The notes under the pieces were generated by a model. The model worked only from the letters and a program-made list of their open reading frames with translations, made no database searches and had not been told where the DNA came from. 39,913 nucleotides of DNA, from positions 1 through 39,913 of the forward strand of contig NZ_CALAGI010000143.1 in assembly GCF_937891315.1 (NCBI RefSeq). Reading direction: 5' to 3'. Positions 1-10,788 of the stretch are shown here, piece by piece. Each line of letters opens with the position of its first letter. Positions within the stretch are counted from its first letter, which is position 1. Position numbers and translations under genes: made by a program. This DNA comes from an uncultured Amaricoccus sp. (GTDB lineage Bacteria; Pseudomonadota; Alphaproteobacteria; Rhodobacterales; Rhodobacteraceae).

Positions 1-1
1 C

Positions 2-61
2 GACCTCTCGGCCTTCCGCATGCTCGAGATCAAGGACGGCACCTGGACCCTCGTCCAGTAG
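2..61 (+). CDS. C-terminal end of an ABC transporter substrate-binding protein (partial)
   Basis: Only the last 19 codons and a TAG stop are inside the window. The peptide ends in KDGTWTLVQ, the kind of C-terminus seen in periplasmic LivJ/LivK-type (type I) binding proteins. The gene that follows after 72 bases is a LivH-type permease, so the usual order binding protein, two permeases, two ATPases fits. The assignment rests mainly on position in the operon; the ligand cannot be judged from this fragment. Confidence 0.6.
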   Translation, partial: DLSAFRMLEIKDGTWTLVQ

Positions 62-133
62 CAGCCCCCCGCCGCGCCCGGGGCATCCTCTCCGGGCGTC
101 ACATCCCCCGTCATTCCGCTGGAGCTCGACGCC

Positions 134-1006
134 ATGGCCGAACTCATGCAATTCCTCTTGTCCGGGATCACGGTCGGCGCGGTCTACGCGCTGGTCGCGC
201 TCGGATTCACCATCATCTACAACGCCTCGGACGTGGTGAACTTCGCCCAGGGCGAGTTCGTGATGCTCGGCGGCATGATCACCGTCTTCGCCAACCTCGC
301 GGGCCTGCCCATTCCCCTCGCCGCGCTGGTCGCCATCGCCGCCACCGCCTGCGTCGGTGTCGCCCTCAACAAGCTCGCCATCGAGCCCGCCCGCGGCGCG
401 CCCGTGGTCTCGCTCATCATCATCACCATCGGCGCCTCGATCTTCATCCGCGGCGTGGCGCAACTCGTCTTCGACAAGCAGCTCCACCGCTTCCCCGCCT
501 TCTCCGGCGACACCCCGATCGCCATCCTCGGCGCCACCATCCTGCCGCAATCGCTCTGGGTTCTCGCCGGCGCCGTGGTGGTCTTCATCGGGCTCTGGCT
601 CTTCTTCACCAAGACCCTCACCGGCCGCGCCGTCCTCGCCACCTCGAACAACCGCCTCGCGGCACAGCTCGTCGGCATCAACACCAACTGGGTGATGACG
701 CTCTCCTTCGCGCTCTCCGCCGCCATCGGCGCGCTGGCCGGCGTGCTGGTCACGCCGATCACCAACACCGCCTACGACGTCGGTATCCCGCTCGCGCTCA
801 AGGGCTTCGCCGCGGCGATGCTCGGCGGCATGGGCGCCCCCGTCGGCGCGCTCGTCGGCGGCATTCTCCTCGGCCTCATCGAGTCGCTGACCGCCGGTTA
901 CATCAGCTCGGTCTACAAGGACGCCGCCGCCTTCGTCGTCATCCTGATCGTGCTCTTCGTGATGCCGGGCGGCATCTTCGGCCGCAAATCCACGGACCGG
1001 GTGTGA
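134..1006 (+). CDS. livH: Branched-chain amino acid-type ABC transporter permease LivH
   Basis: A 290-residue inner-membrane permease of the LivH family, very hydrophobic with about eight membrane-spanning stretches. The N-terminal part contains the family pattern LVALGFTIIYNASDVVNFAQGE, and the C-terminal part contains GGMGAPVGALVGG, the cytoplasmic loop that normally contacts the ATPase. Length is typical for the family. It should form the translocation pore with LivM. The stop overlaps the GTG start of livM by four bases, so the two are translationally coupled. LivHM-type transporters also carry aromatic acids, dicarboxylates, urea and amides. The adjoining beta-oxidation gene makes a carboxylic acid substrate as likely as leucine or valine. 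Confidence 0.92.
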   Translation: MAELMQFLLSGITVGAVYALVALGFTIIYNASDVVNFAQGEFVMLGGMITVFANLAGLPIPLAALVAIAATACVGVALNKLAIEPARGAPVVSLIIITIGASIFIRGVAQLVFDKQLHRFPAFSGDTPIAILGATILPQSLWVLAGAVVVFIGLWLFFTKTLTGRAVLATSNNRLAAQLVGINTNWVMTLSFALSAAIGALAGVLVTPITNTAYDVGIPLALKGFAAAMLGGMGAPVGALVGGILLGLIESLTAGYISSVYKDAAAFVVILIVLFVMPGGIFGRKSTDRV

Positions 1007-1959
1007 CCATGACCACCAAGCGCGTCACCCTCCTCGTCCTTGCGATCCTCGTGATCGCCTCGCCGCTCTTCTTCCCCTCCAACTACTATTACCGCGTCGG
1101 CTCGCTGATCTTCGTCAACGGCCTCGCCGTCACCGGCCTCGTGATCCTGATCGGCTATGCCGGCCAGATCAGCCTCGGCCACGCGGGCTTCGCCGGCATC
1201 GGCGGCTACGCCTGCGCGCTCGCCCCCGCCCACCTCGGCCTCCACCCCGGCCTCGCGGTCCTCCTCGGCGCCGCGCTCTCCGCCGGCCTCGCATGGCTGG
1301 TCGGCCGCCCGGTGCTGCGGCTCAAGGGCTACTATCTCGCGGTCGCCACCCTCGGCCTCGGCATCCTTGTCTCGATGGTGCTCGCCAACGAGGCCTGGCT
1401 CACCCGCGGTCCCGACGGGATCGAAGTGCCCGACCTCGGCCTCAACGACCTCCTGGAACGCGTCGGCATCGATCTCTCCAACGCGCAGTTCTGGTACTTC
1501 TTCTCCGGCCTCGTGCTGGTGATCGGCGCCTGGATCGCGCTCAACCTCTATGACAGCCCGACGGGGCGCGCGCTGCGCGCGCTGCACGGCTCGGAGATCG
1601 CCGCCCGCACCGTCGGCATCGACGTCTCCAGCCTCAAGCTCCAGGCCTTCGTCATCTCGGCGGTCTATGCGTCGCTCGCGGGCTCGCTCCTCGCGCTCCA
1701 GAACAAGTTCATCACGCCGGACGTCGCGGGCTTCATGCACTCGATCGAGATGGTGACGATGGCGGTTCTCGGCGGGGTCGGCTCGGTGCTCGGCGCCTTC
1801 TTCGGCGGCGCGATCCTGACCACGCTGCCGCAGGTGCTGACCGTGTTCCAGGAATACGAGCAGATCCTGCTCGGCCTCGTGATGATGCTCTGCATGATCT
1901 TCATGCGCGAGGGGCTGCTTCCCAGCATCCTGCGCGCGCTCCGGGGGAAGGATAAATGA
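1003..1959 (+). CDS. livM: Branched-chain amino acid-type ABC transporter permease LivM
   Basis: A 318-residue polytopic membrane protein, the second permease of the Liv-type importer. It carries the family signature GYAGQISLGHAGFAGIGGYA near residues 50-70 and GGVGSVLGAFFGGA in the C-terminal half, equivalent to the LivH coupling loop. The GTG at 1003 overlaps the livH stop (GTGA) and is taken as start; an ATG two codons later is an alternative. The 3' end overlaps the livG start by four bases. It would pair with LivH in the inner membrane and be powered by LivG and LivF. Confidence 0.92.
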   Translation: MTMTTKRVTLLVLAILVIASPLFFPSNYYYRVGSLIFVNGLAVTGLVILIGYAGQISLGHAGFAGIGGYACALAPAHLGLHPGLAVLLGAALSAGLAWLVGRPVLRLKGYYLAVATLGLGILVSMVLANEAWLTRGPDGIEVPDLGLNDLLERVGIDLSNAQFWYFFSGLVLVIGAWIALNLYDSPTGRALRALHGSEIAARTVGIDVSSLKLQAFVISAVYASLAGSLLALQNKFITPDVAGFMHSIEMVTMAVLGGVGSVLGAFFGGAILTTLPQVLTVFQEYEQILLGLVMMLCMIFMREGLLPSILRALRGKDK

Positions 1960-2733
1960 CCACGCTTCTCGAAGTAGAGGGCCTCGGCATCACCTTCGGC
2001 GGGCTCAAGGCGGTCAGCGACGTGGGCTTCCGCGTCAACCCCGGCGAGATCGTCTCGGTGATCGGCCCGAACGGCGCCGGCAAGACCACGCTCTTCAACA
2101 TGATCTCCGGCGTCTACAAGCCGTCCGCCGGGTCGGTCAGGCTCGACGGTCAGGACGTGACCGGGCTCGATCCCTTCCTCCTCGCCCGGCGCGGCCTCTC
2201 GCGTACCTTCCAGAACCTGCAGATCTTCCAGACGATGACGGTGCTCGAAAACGCCATCGCCGGCTTTCACCTGCAGGAGAAGGGCTCGCTCCTCGCCGAC
2301 CTCCTGCACCTGCCGTCGATGAAGGCCCGCGCCCGCGCCGCCGAGACGGAAGCCCGCGCGCTCCTCGACCGGGTGCGGCTCGGCAACGCGGCGGAGAAGG
2401 AGGCCTCCTCGCTCTCCTACGGCGCGCTGAAGCGGCTCGAGATCGCCCGCGCGCTGGCCTTGAAGCCCCGCGTCCTCCTCCTCGACGAGCCGGCGGCGGG
2501 CTGCAACGCGGTGGAGACCGAGGAGATCGATCACCTGATCGCCGAGGTCGCCGCCTCCGGCACGGCGATCCTCCTCGTGGAGCACGACATGAAGATGGTC
2601 ATGCGCATCTCCAACCACATCGTCGTGCTCGACCACGGCGAGAAGATCGCCGAGGGCAAGCCCGAGGAGGTCAGCCAGAATCCCAAGGTCATCGAGGCGT
2701 ATCTCGGCACCGATTCACAGGTGGAGGCGACCC

Positions 2734-2741
<8 letters not shown>
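1956..2741 (+). CDS. livG: ABC transporter ATP-binding protein LivG
   Basis: A 261-residue cytoplasmic ATPase. Walker A GPNGAGKT lies at residues 37-44, the Q-loop in TFQNLQIF near 85-91, the signature LSYGALKR at 153-160, Walker B LLLDEP at 174-179 and the H-loop in LLVEHDM. An LSYG rather than LSGG signature is usual for LivG and separates it from LivF. The residues after Walker B read AAGCNAVE where LivG proteins usually have AGMNPxE, a small deviation of unknown effect. The ATG overlaps the livM stop by four bases and the 3' end overlaps livF by eight, so it is part of one transcription unit. Confidence 0.93.
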
Positions 2742-3431
<690 letters not shown>

Positions 3432-3435
<4 letters not shown>

Positions 3436-5390
3436 CCATGACCGACACCACCACCCTCGCGTCCCCCGTCTCCATCGCACGCGAAGGCCGCGTCGCCGTC
3501 GTCACCATCGACAATCCGCCGGTCAACGCGCTGAGCCAGGCCCTGCGCGGCGCCCTCCGGGACGCGGCCGAGGCCCTCGACGCCGACGCGTCCGTCGATG
3601 CCGTCGTCCTCCTCTGCGCCGGGCGCACCTTCATCGCCGGGGCCGACGTGAGCGAGTTCGGCAAGCCGCCGGTGCCGCCGCACCTGCCCGACCTCGTCGC
3701 CCGCATCGAGGCGGCGGCGAAGCCGTGGGTGGCCGCCATCCACGGCTCCGCCCTCGGCGGCGGCTTCGAGGTGGCGCTCGCCTGCCGCTTCCGCGTGGCG
3801 CTCGCGTCCGCCACCGTCGGCCTGCCGGAAGTCACCCTCGGCATCGTGCCCGGGGCCGGGGGCACCGTCCGCCTGCCGCGCCTCGTCCCGCCCGCCGCGG
3901 CCATCGACATCGCCACCACGGGCAAGCCGGTGAAGGCGCCGAAGGCGCTGGAGCTCGGCCTAATCGACCGCATCGTGGAGGGCGACCTCCGCGCCGCCGC
4001 CGTCGCCTTCGCCACCGACCCGCCGCCGCTTCCCGCGCCGCTCCGCGACCGCGCGCCCATGACCGCCGACCCCGCCTTCTGGGCCGATGCCGAGAAGCGG
4101 GTCAGGAAGGTCGCCCGCGGGGAGGCCGCGCCGCTCCGCGCGCTCGCCTGCCTGCGCCGCGCCACCGAAGCGCCCTTCGACGAGGCGATGGCCTTCGAGC
4201 GCGAGACCTTCCTCGCCTTGCGCGCCTCCCCCGAGGCCGCGGCGCTCCGCCACGTCTTCTTCGCGGAGCGCGCCGCCCCGCGGCCCCCGGCGCTGAAGGG
4301 CGTCGCGGCGAAGGCGATCGCCACCACCGCCGTCGTCGGCGGCGGCACCATGGGCGCCGGCATCGCCGCGGCGCTCCGCGACGCCGGCCTGCCCGTGACG
4401 CTCGTCGAGCGCGACGCCGAGGCGCTGGCACGCGGGCTCGCCAACGTCCGCGCCATCTTCGACGGCGCGGTGAAGCGCGGCCGCCTGACCGACGCCGCCG
4501 CCGCGGAGCGGATCGGCGGCGTCGCGGGGACGACGGACTATGCCGACCTCGCCGACATCGATCTGGTGATCGAGGCGGTCTTCGAGGAACTGTCGGTCAA
4601 GCGCGCGGTCTTCGAGGCGCTGTCGGTGGCCTGCCGCCCCGACGCGATCCTCGCGACCAACACCTCCTATCTCGATCCGCGGACGATCGCCGAGGGCGTG
4701 CCGGGTCCCGGCCGCTTCATCGGGCTGCACTTCTTCAGCCCGGCCAATGTGATGAAGCTCCTCGAGATCGTCCCGACGCCCGAAACCTCGCCCGAGACGC
4801 TGGCGACCGGCTTCGCCCTCGCCGCGCGCCTGCGCAAGATCCCCGTGCAGGCCGGCATCTGCGACGGCTTCATCGGCAACCGCATCCTCAAGCGCTACCG
4901 CGCCGCGGCCGAGGCCCTCGTCCGCCAGGGCGCGACCGTCGCCGAGATCGACGCGGCGATGCGCGCCTTCGGCTTCGCCATGGGCCCCTTCGAGGCGCAG
5001 GATCTCGGCGGCCTCGACATCGCCTTCCTCCAGCGGGAGGGCGCCCGCGCCCGCGGCGAGAACGTGCCGGAAACGCTCGGCGACATCCTCGTCCGCTCGG
5101 GGCGCAAGGGCCAGAAGACCGGTGGCGGCTGGTACGACTACGCCCCCGGTGACCGCGCGCCACATCCTTCGCGGACCGTCGCGGCGCTTCTCGCCGAACA
5201 GATCGACGCGGGAGGCGGGAGCATGCCGTCCGACGCGATCGCCGGGCATCTCGTTTCGGAGATGGCCGCCGAGGGCGAACTCATCCTCGCCGAAGGCATC
5301 GCCGGGCAACCGGCCGACATCGACCTCGTCGAGATCCACGGCTACGGCTTCCCCCGGCGCCGCGGCGGCCCGATGTTCGCCGCCTCCTGA
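3432..5390 (+). CDS. Bifunctional enoyl-CoA hydratase / 3-hydroxyacyl-CoA dehydrogenase
   Basis: A 652-residue fusion for two beta-oxidation steps: hydration of trans-2-enoyl-CoA and NAD-dependent oxidation of 3-hydroxyacyl-CoA. The N-terminal crotonase domain (about 15-190) shows the oxyanion-hole region GSALGGGFE with E113, and E133 in LPEVTLGIVPGAGG; the two acids are 20 apart, as in catalytic hydratases. The dehydrogenase part begins with the dinucleotide-binding loop GGGTMGAGIA at 303-312 and has the catalytic pair H432 and E444 in HFFSPANVMKLLEIV. The order matches FadB/FadJ/MFE1 proteins, though it is somewhat shorter than FadB. Start chosen at the ATG overlapping the livF stop; a second ATG lies two codons later. 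Operon context suggests that it degrades the acyl-CoA made from the transported acid, which is inference. Confidence 0.9.
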
Positions 5391-5403
5391 ATGGAAACCG
5401 GGC

Positions 5404-5767
5404 GATGATACCAACGGCCACGCCGACTGACCCTTTACTCAGGGGTCGGACACAAGCCCCAGCCGGGCGTTGGGCGTGACGGATGGGCCGCCGGTCTCGA
5501 CCGTCGGCGAGACCGGCCGCGGACGCCCCTCCCGTCGTGCCGGAGGCACGCCTGCGGCGTGACGGGTGTCCGCGAAGCGCGGCCACCCAGGGGCGCCCCC
5601 GTCCGTACTTCGAGGTCCGGCGCTTCCCCACGCCCCATCGCCTCCGGGCCTCCGGCCCTCCAGCGATCGGCCCGGCCGAGGCGGTGCCTCGGCATTGTCG
5701 GGCCTGTGCCTCGCGTGCCTTCGGCGCGCTTGGTCGGTAAGTCAACGAGATGGCCGTTGGTCTGAGA
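5404..5767. repeat. MITE-like intergenic element with terminal inverted repeats
   Basis: A non-coding, highly structured block between convergent genes. ACCAACGGCCA at 5410-5420 is repeated in inverted orientation at 5751-5761, and similarity continues inward (GACTGACC on the left, GACTTACCGACC on the complementary right side). Inside are further inverted repeats: CCCGTCGTGCC against GGCGTGACGGG near 5530-5566, and a perfect 8-bp stem GCCGAGGC/GCCTCGGC at 5675-5682 and 5686-5693, nested in GGCCCG/CGGGCC (5669-5674, 5699-5704). Both strands have open frames made of Arg/Pro/Ala-rich peptide, typical of GC-rich non-coding DNA. No transposase and no clear target duplication were seen. A dispersed element is inferred; copy number is unknown. 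Confidence 0.5.
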
Positions 5768-5980
5768 TCACCCTTCGCCGCTCAATTCGGCGCGGGCCGT
5801 CTCGGTTTGCCTTGTCGGGAGTCCAGATCAGGCCGGCGCGCACGCGCCCGCACGTTCCGAGCCCGCGCCCCGAGCCCGTGTCGCGGTCGAGACACCGGCG
5901 GATCTTCGCGCCGGCAAGGCACGCTCGACGGTCGGAGAGCGAAGCCATTCCCGCGCCCCGGCCAACCCGCCGTCGATTTC

Positions 5981-6007
5981 GGGAGCGGGGCATGAAGCCC
6001 CGCTCCC
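5981..6007. terminator. Strong hairpin between convergent genes, likely bidirectional terminator
   Basis: Perfect 11-bp stem GGGAGCGGGGC / GCCCCGCTCCC with a five-base loop ATGAA. It lies 48 bases past the stop of the XRE regulator gene on the minus strand and beyond the repeat element that follows the beta-oxidation gene on the plus strand. No run of T follows on either strand, so termination is inferred from strength and position. The stretch 5768-5980 shows no other feature I can support. Confidence 0.5.
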
Positions 6008-6055
6008 CGGGATTGGAATGGTCGCGGTCGGCACCCGCCGAGATCGCCCCCCGGG

Positions 6056-6463
6056 TCAGACCTGCGTCGTGCGCCGCGCCAGCGCGCTGGTGGTCAGGGA
6101 TCGGACCAGTGCGAGGACCGAGTTCCGCGTCTCGGGATCGGGGATCGCGGCGTAGGCCTCGACCAGCGTGCGCACCTCGTCGCGCAGCGGACCCTCGGCC
6201 ACCGAGCCCGCGGGTTCGCCCACGCCGTCGAGCCCTTCGAAGAAATAGCTGGGCGCGACCCCGAGGAAGGTCGCGATCTGGAACAGGCGCCCGGCGCCGA
6301 TCCGGTTCGATCCCTTCTCGTATTTCTGGATCTGCGAGAATGTGAGCCCGAGGTAGCGGCCGAGACGACCCTGGCTGATGCCAAGCGACTCCCGCCGCTG
6401 ACGCATCCGCGTGCCTACATGAATATCGACCTTGCTAGCAAAAAGAGACACCACTGACCCCAC
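6056..6463 (-). CDS. XRE-family helix-turn-helix transcriptional regulator
   Basis: A 135-residue protein with a Cro/C1-type helix-turn-helix over about residues 15-72: VGTRMRQRRESLGISQGRLGRYLGL followed by TFSQIQKYEKGSNRIGAGRLFQIATFLGV. This is a widespread alphaproteobacterial family of small XRE regulators in which the HTH is followed by PSYFFEGLDG and a helical C-terminal tail. It probably binds DNA as a dimer; targets are unknown. The first start is GTG at 6463; GTGs at 6454 and 6451 are alternatives, and homologues of this type begin close to the VDIHVGTR segment. It lies downstream of lnt, a position often taken by such a gene in Rhodobacterales. An imperfect hairpin (about 6494-6516) separates it from lnt. 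Confidence 0.85.
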   Translation of the reverse strand: MGSVVSLFASKVDIHVGTRMRQRRESLGISQGRLGRYLGLTFSQIQKYEKGSNRIGAGRLFQIATFLGVAPSYFFEGLDGVGEPAGSVAEGPLRDEVRTLVEAYAAIPDPETRNSVLALVRSLTTSALARRTTQV

Positions 6464-6562
6464 ATACTCACTTCAAAACAGACCCATCGCTCGGCGCCCA
6501 CGTGCGTCGTGGCGTCGCGTCGGACCGCGCTGCTAGGAAATCCCACCTCTCCCGCGATCAAT

Positions 6563-8113
6563 CTATCTCTGCCTGGTAAGTGAAATGCCACCGTAAAAGT
6601 TTGTAACAGTTAATACGAAAATGAAAGCGATCGCTGCCAGTCCCGGCCAATCCCCGAGCATGAAATAGAGCGTCGGCGGAAGTGCGCCGGGCAAAGCGAC
6701 GTCGATATAGCCGGCGCGCCCGAGGCCGAGACTCTCCACGATCTCGCCGCGCGCGTCGATCATCGCCGAAATTCCTGTATTCGCTGCCCGCGCGAGGGGC
6801 ACACCCTGCTCGATCGCCCGCGCCCGCGCCTGTGCCAGATGCTGGTAGGGGCCGGAGACCTCGCCGAACCAGGCGTCGTTGGTCAGTTGGACGATCCATT
6901 CCGGCCGCCCCCCGGGGGCCCGCGCCCCGTCGGGAAAGATCGCTTCGTAGCAGATGAGCGGCAGGAATGGCGGCAGGCCCGGCGGTGCGACGAGCCGCGG
7001 CCCGGGCCCGGGCGAGAAGCCGCCACCGGTCAGCGTCTCGAGGCCCGGTATGCCGAGCCGCGCGACGAGACCCGCCTTCGGGATGTATTCGCCGAAGGGC
7101 ACGAGATGATGCTTGTCGTAGATCCCCTGCTCGGCCCCGTCCGGCGCCAGCACGGCGAGCGAATTGAACCAGACCTGCCCCTGCGGCCAGAGTTCGACCC
7201 GGCGGATGCCAGTGATCAACCGGCCAGCCGGTCCGGTCGCGGCGGCGGCCAGCGCCTGCGCCGCGGGGTCGTCGTCGAGCACGAAGGAGACCGCCGTCTC
7301 GGGCCAGAGGGTGACGTCCGGCATCGGATCGGCCGGCGCCCGTGTGAGGTCGATCAGCCGCTGGAAGAATTCGGCGTCCTTGCCGGGCAGCCATTTCTCC
7401 TCCTGCCGCGCGTTCGGCTGGACGAGGCGCACGATCACCGGCTCCGCCCGTTCCGGCGCCGGGGCCGCGAGGCGGACCATGCCGAGCGTCCAGCCCGCCG
7501 CGACCAGCGCCGCCGCCATCGCCGCGCCGCGCCAGGTCGCGAGGCCGAGCGACAGGCCAGCGACCAGCGTCAGGAAGCCGAGCACATGCGGCCCGAACAG
7601 CGCCGCCGTCTGCGCCACCGGCGTCTCGATCCAGGCATAGGCCGGCAGGCCCCATGGAAAGCCGGTCAGCACATGGGCGCGCGCATAGTCGGCGAAGGTC
7701 CAGAGCGCGGCGAGGACCAGCACCCGCGACGGACCCGGCGGCCAGACCGCGCGGGCGAGGCCGAAGGCGGCCGCCCAGAACAGCGCGAGCCCGCCGGCCA
7801 TCCCGGCGAGGGCGAAGGGCGCCATCCATCCGAAGCGCGCGGCGTCGACCATGAAAGGTTCGACGATCCAGAAGAGGTCGGCGGCGAAATAGCCAAGCCC
7901 CGCCGCCCAGCCGAGCAGAGCGCCACCGATCGGCCCCCGGCAGCCATCGAGCAGCCGGAACAGGACCGGCAGGCCGACGAACAACAGGATCGGCCAGGAG
8001 AGCGGCGCCTGCGCCCCCGCGAGGGCCGCGCCGGCCAGAAACCCGAGCACAAGCCGGCGCCACCCGGAAACCGCCCCTACGCGCGTGGCGATCAAGGTGA
8101 CGCCCGGAATCAC
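6563..8113 (-). CDS. lnt: Apolipoprotein N-acyltransferase
   Basis: A 516-residue inner-membrane enzyme that adds the third acyl chain to the N-terminal cysteine of lipoproteins. The N-terminal half has several hydrophobic helices; from about residue 225 comes a carbon-nitrogen hydrolase domain with the catalytic triad E272 (LWPETAVSF), K334 (YDKHHLVPFGEY) and C388 (PLICYE). A last hydrophobic segment ends the protein near residue 500. Length and motif order are normal. The start is GTG at 8113, 60 bases after the corC stop; no ATG fits better at the N-terminus. Several GTP-free starts downstream would cut the first membrane helix. The lipoprotein at 16535-17038 would be one of many substrates. 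Confidence 0.93.
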   Translation of the reverse strand: MIPGVTLIATRVGAVSGWRRLVLGFLAGAALAGAQAPLSWPILLFVGLPVLFRLLDGCRGPIGGALLGWAAGLGYFAADLFWIVEPFMVDAARFGWMAPFALAGMAGGLALFWAAAFGLARAVWPPGPSRVLVLAALWTFADYARAHVLTGFPWGLPAYAWIETPVAQTAALFGPHVLGFLTLVAGLSLGLATWRGAAMAAALVAAGWTLGMVRLAAPAPERAEPVIVRLVQPNARQEEKWLPGKDAEFFQRLIDLTRAPADPMPDVTLWPETAVSFVLDDDPAAQALAAAATGPAGRLITGIRRVELWPQGQVWFNSLAVLAPDGAEQGIYDKHHLVPFGEYIPKAGLVARLGIPGLETLTGGGFSPGPGPRLVAPPGLPPFLPLICYEAIFPDGARAPGGRPEWIVQLTNDAWFGEVSGPYQHLAQARARAIEQGVPLARAANTGISAMIDARGEIVESLGLGRAGYIDVALPGALPPTLYFMLGDWPGLAAIAFIFVLTVTNFYGGISLTRQR

Positions 8114-8173
8114 GCGGAACCGCGGACCGGGCGCGGAGGATCCGCGCGGCGCGTACGGCGAAGCATCATGGAT

Positions 8174-9094
8174 CTATTCCGCCGCCTCTGACGGCTTCGC
8201 CGTCTCGCGCCGCAGTCGCAGGCGTAAACCCTTGATCTTACGAGCGTCCGCGTCGACCACCTCGAATTCGTGCCCGTCGGGATGGGCAACGATCTCGCCG
8301 ATCGCCGGCACCCGGCCGGCGAGCCGCGTGACCAGACCGCCGAGCGTATGCACCTTCTCGGCCGTCTCGCGAGAGGCGAGTCGCGTCCCGGTCTCTTCCT
8401 CGAAATCGGCGAGATCGGCCCGGGCCTGGGCGAGGAACACGCCGTCGCCCTCGTCGCTCCACAGCTTGTCCTCGGCCTCGTCATGCTCGTCGGCGATGTC
8501 ACCGACCACCTGCTCCAGCAAATCCTCGAACGTCACGAGGCCATCGACGCCGCCATATTCGTCGATGACCAGCGCCATATGGACATGCGCCGCCTGCATC
8601 TTGCGCAGCAGCGCGCCGATCGACATCGAGGGCGGCACATAGAGCAGCGGCCGGACCAAAGGCGTGAGGTCGAACGGCCGCTTCGTCGCCCCGAAGCCGT
8701 AGTTCAGCGCAAGATCCTTCAGATGCACCAATCCCTTCGGCTGATCGAGCGTCTCGGAATAGACCGGCAGCCGCGACAGCGTGCTGCTCTGGAACACCGA
8801 GACCAGATCCTCGATCGTCGAATCATCCGACACCGCGACGATGTCGGCCCGCGGCACGGACACATCGTCCACGCGCATCTGACGCAGATTGCGCAGATTG
8901 ACCATCATCTCGCGATCGTTGGAAGCGGCCCTGGCCGGGTCCGAATCGCCGGACGCCTGATCGGTCTGCTCGGCCTCCGGCGCGTCGCGCCTGAAAAGAC
9001 GCGAGAAGAAGGTCGATCTGGCGGGACTGTCCGGATCTCCGTCGTCGGAAACGCGCTGCCCCGTGGCTGGGAGCCCGTCGGATGTCTCGCCCAT
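8174..9094 (-). CDS. CorC/HlyC-type CBS-domain protein
   Basis: A 306-residue soluble protein. A variable acidic N-terminus is followed by two CBS motifs (from about residue 75: MRVDDVSVPRADIVAVSDD, then VPPSMSIGALLRKM and VIDEYGGVDGLVTFEDLLEQVVGDI) and a C-terminal CorC_HlyC domain ending in RLRLRRE. The VDEYGGxxGLVTxEDLxExxxGxI pattern is diagnostic of the family. CorC proteins are linked to magnesium and cobalt efflux and bind AMP or ATP at the CBS pair, but the exact role in alphaproteobacteria is unsettled. It lies between ybeY and lnt, as in many Proteobacteria, with 35 bases to ybeY and 60 to lnt, so it is probably cotranscribed with both. Confidence 0.9.
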   Translation of the reverse strand: MGETSDGLPATGQRVSDDGDPDSPARSTFFSRLFRRDAPEAEQTDQASGDSDPARAASNDREMMVNLRNLRQMRVDDVSVPRADIVAVSDDSTIEDLVSVFQSSTLSRLPVYSETLDQPKGLVHLKDLALNYGFGATKRPFDLTPLVRPLLYVPPSMSIGALLRKMQAAHVHMALVIDEYGGVDGLVTFEDLLEQVVGDIADEHDEAEDKLWSDEGDGVFLAQARADLADFEEETGTRLASRETAEKVHTLGGLVTRLAGRVPAIGEIVAHPDGHEFEVVDADARKIKGLRLRLRRETAKPSEAAE

Positions 9095-9129
9095 GTCTCC
9101 TGTCCGGATGTCGCGCCCGAGGGGCGCCC

Positions 9130-9638
9130 CTAGCGCGAATATGGGTTCCGCAGCCCCATGCTGGCAAGTATTTTCGTCTCGAAAGCTTCCATCGCGTCGG
9201 CCTCGTCCTCCATCTCGTGGTCATAGCCGAGGAGATGCAGGACGCCATGCACCACGAGATGCGTCGCGTGATCGCCGAGCGGGATACCCGCCGCCGCGGC
9301 TTCCGCCGCGCAGGTCTCGTAGGCGATCGCGAGATCGCCCAGAAACACCGGCTCGTCCTGTTCCGGCGCCGGCGCCGGTCCGTCGAAGGCGGGCCAGGAG
9401 AGGATGTTGGTCGGCGCCGGCTTGCCGCGGAACTCGGCATTCAGCCCCGCGATCCGCGCATCGTCGCAGCCGAGGAGGCTGAGTTCGTGCCGGTCGGGAT
9501 CAAGGCCGGCGGCGAGAAGCGCGGCGCGCGCCGCCCGCTCGGCCAGCTGTCCGAGCCCGGCCTCCGCCCAGCGCGCATCCTCGATCACCGGATCGACGAG
9601 CGCCACCGTCTCCGAATCGGAACCGGTCGTGTCCGCGC

Positions 9639-9642
<4 letters not shown>
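9130..9642 (-). CDS. ybeY: Endoribonuclease YbeY (rRNA maturation factor)
   Basis: A 170-residue zinc-dependent single-strand endoribonuclease involved in 16S rRNA 3'-end maturation and ribosome quality control. The hallmark HGVLHLLGYDH gives the three metal-binding histidines H132, H136 and H142. Further family patterns are the LNAEFRGKPAPTNILSW segment (68-83) and LGDLAIAYET (101-110). Length is normal. The GTG start overlaps the phoH stop (GTGA at 9642-9639), so translation is coupled to phoH, a conserved arrangement. Confidence 0.94.
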
Positions 9643-10712
<1,070 letters not shown>

Positions 10713-10788
10713 TGCCCCACCCGGGACCGCCGCGCAAGCGCCTGTCGGATGGAGAGCATCGGGCGGCGCGAAACCCGTCTGCCCGGCC

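Noticed and set aside
5566..6345. Plus-strand frame of 259 codons across the repeat element and the XRE gene
   Set aside because: Composed mostly of Arg, Pro, Ser and Ala, crosses a hairpin-rich gap and runs antisense to the XRE regulator.
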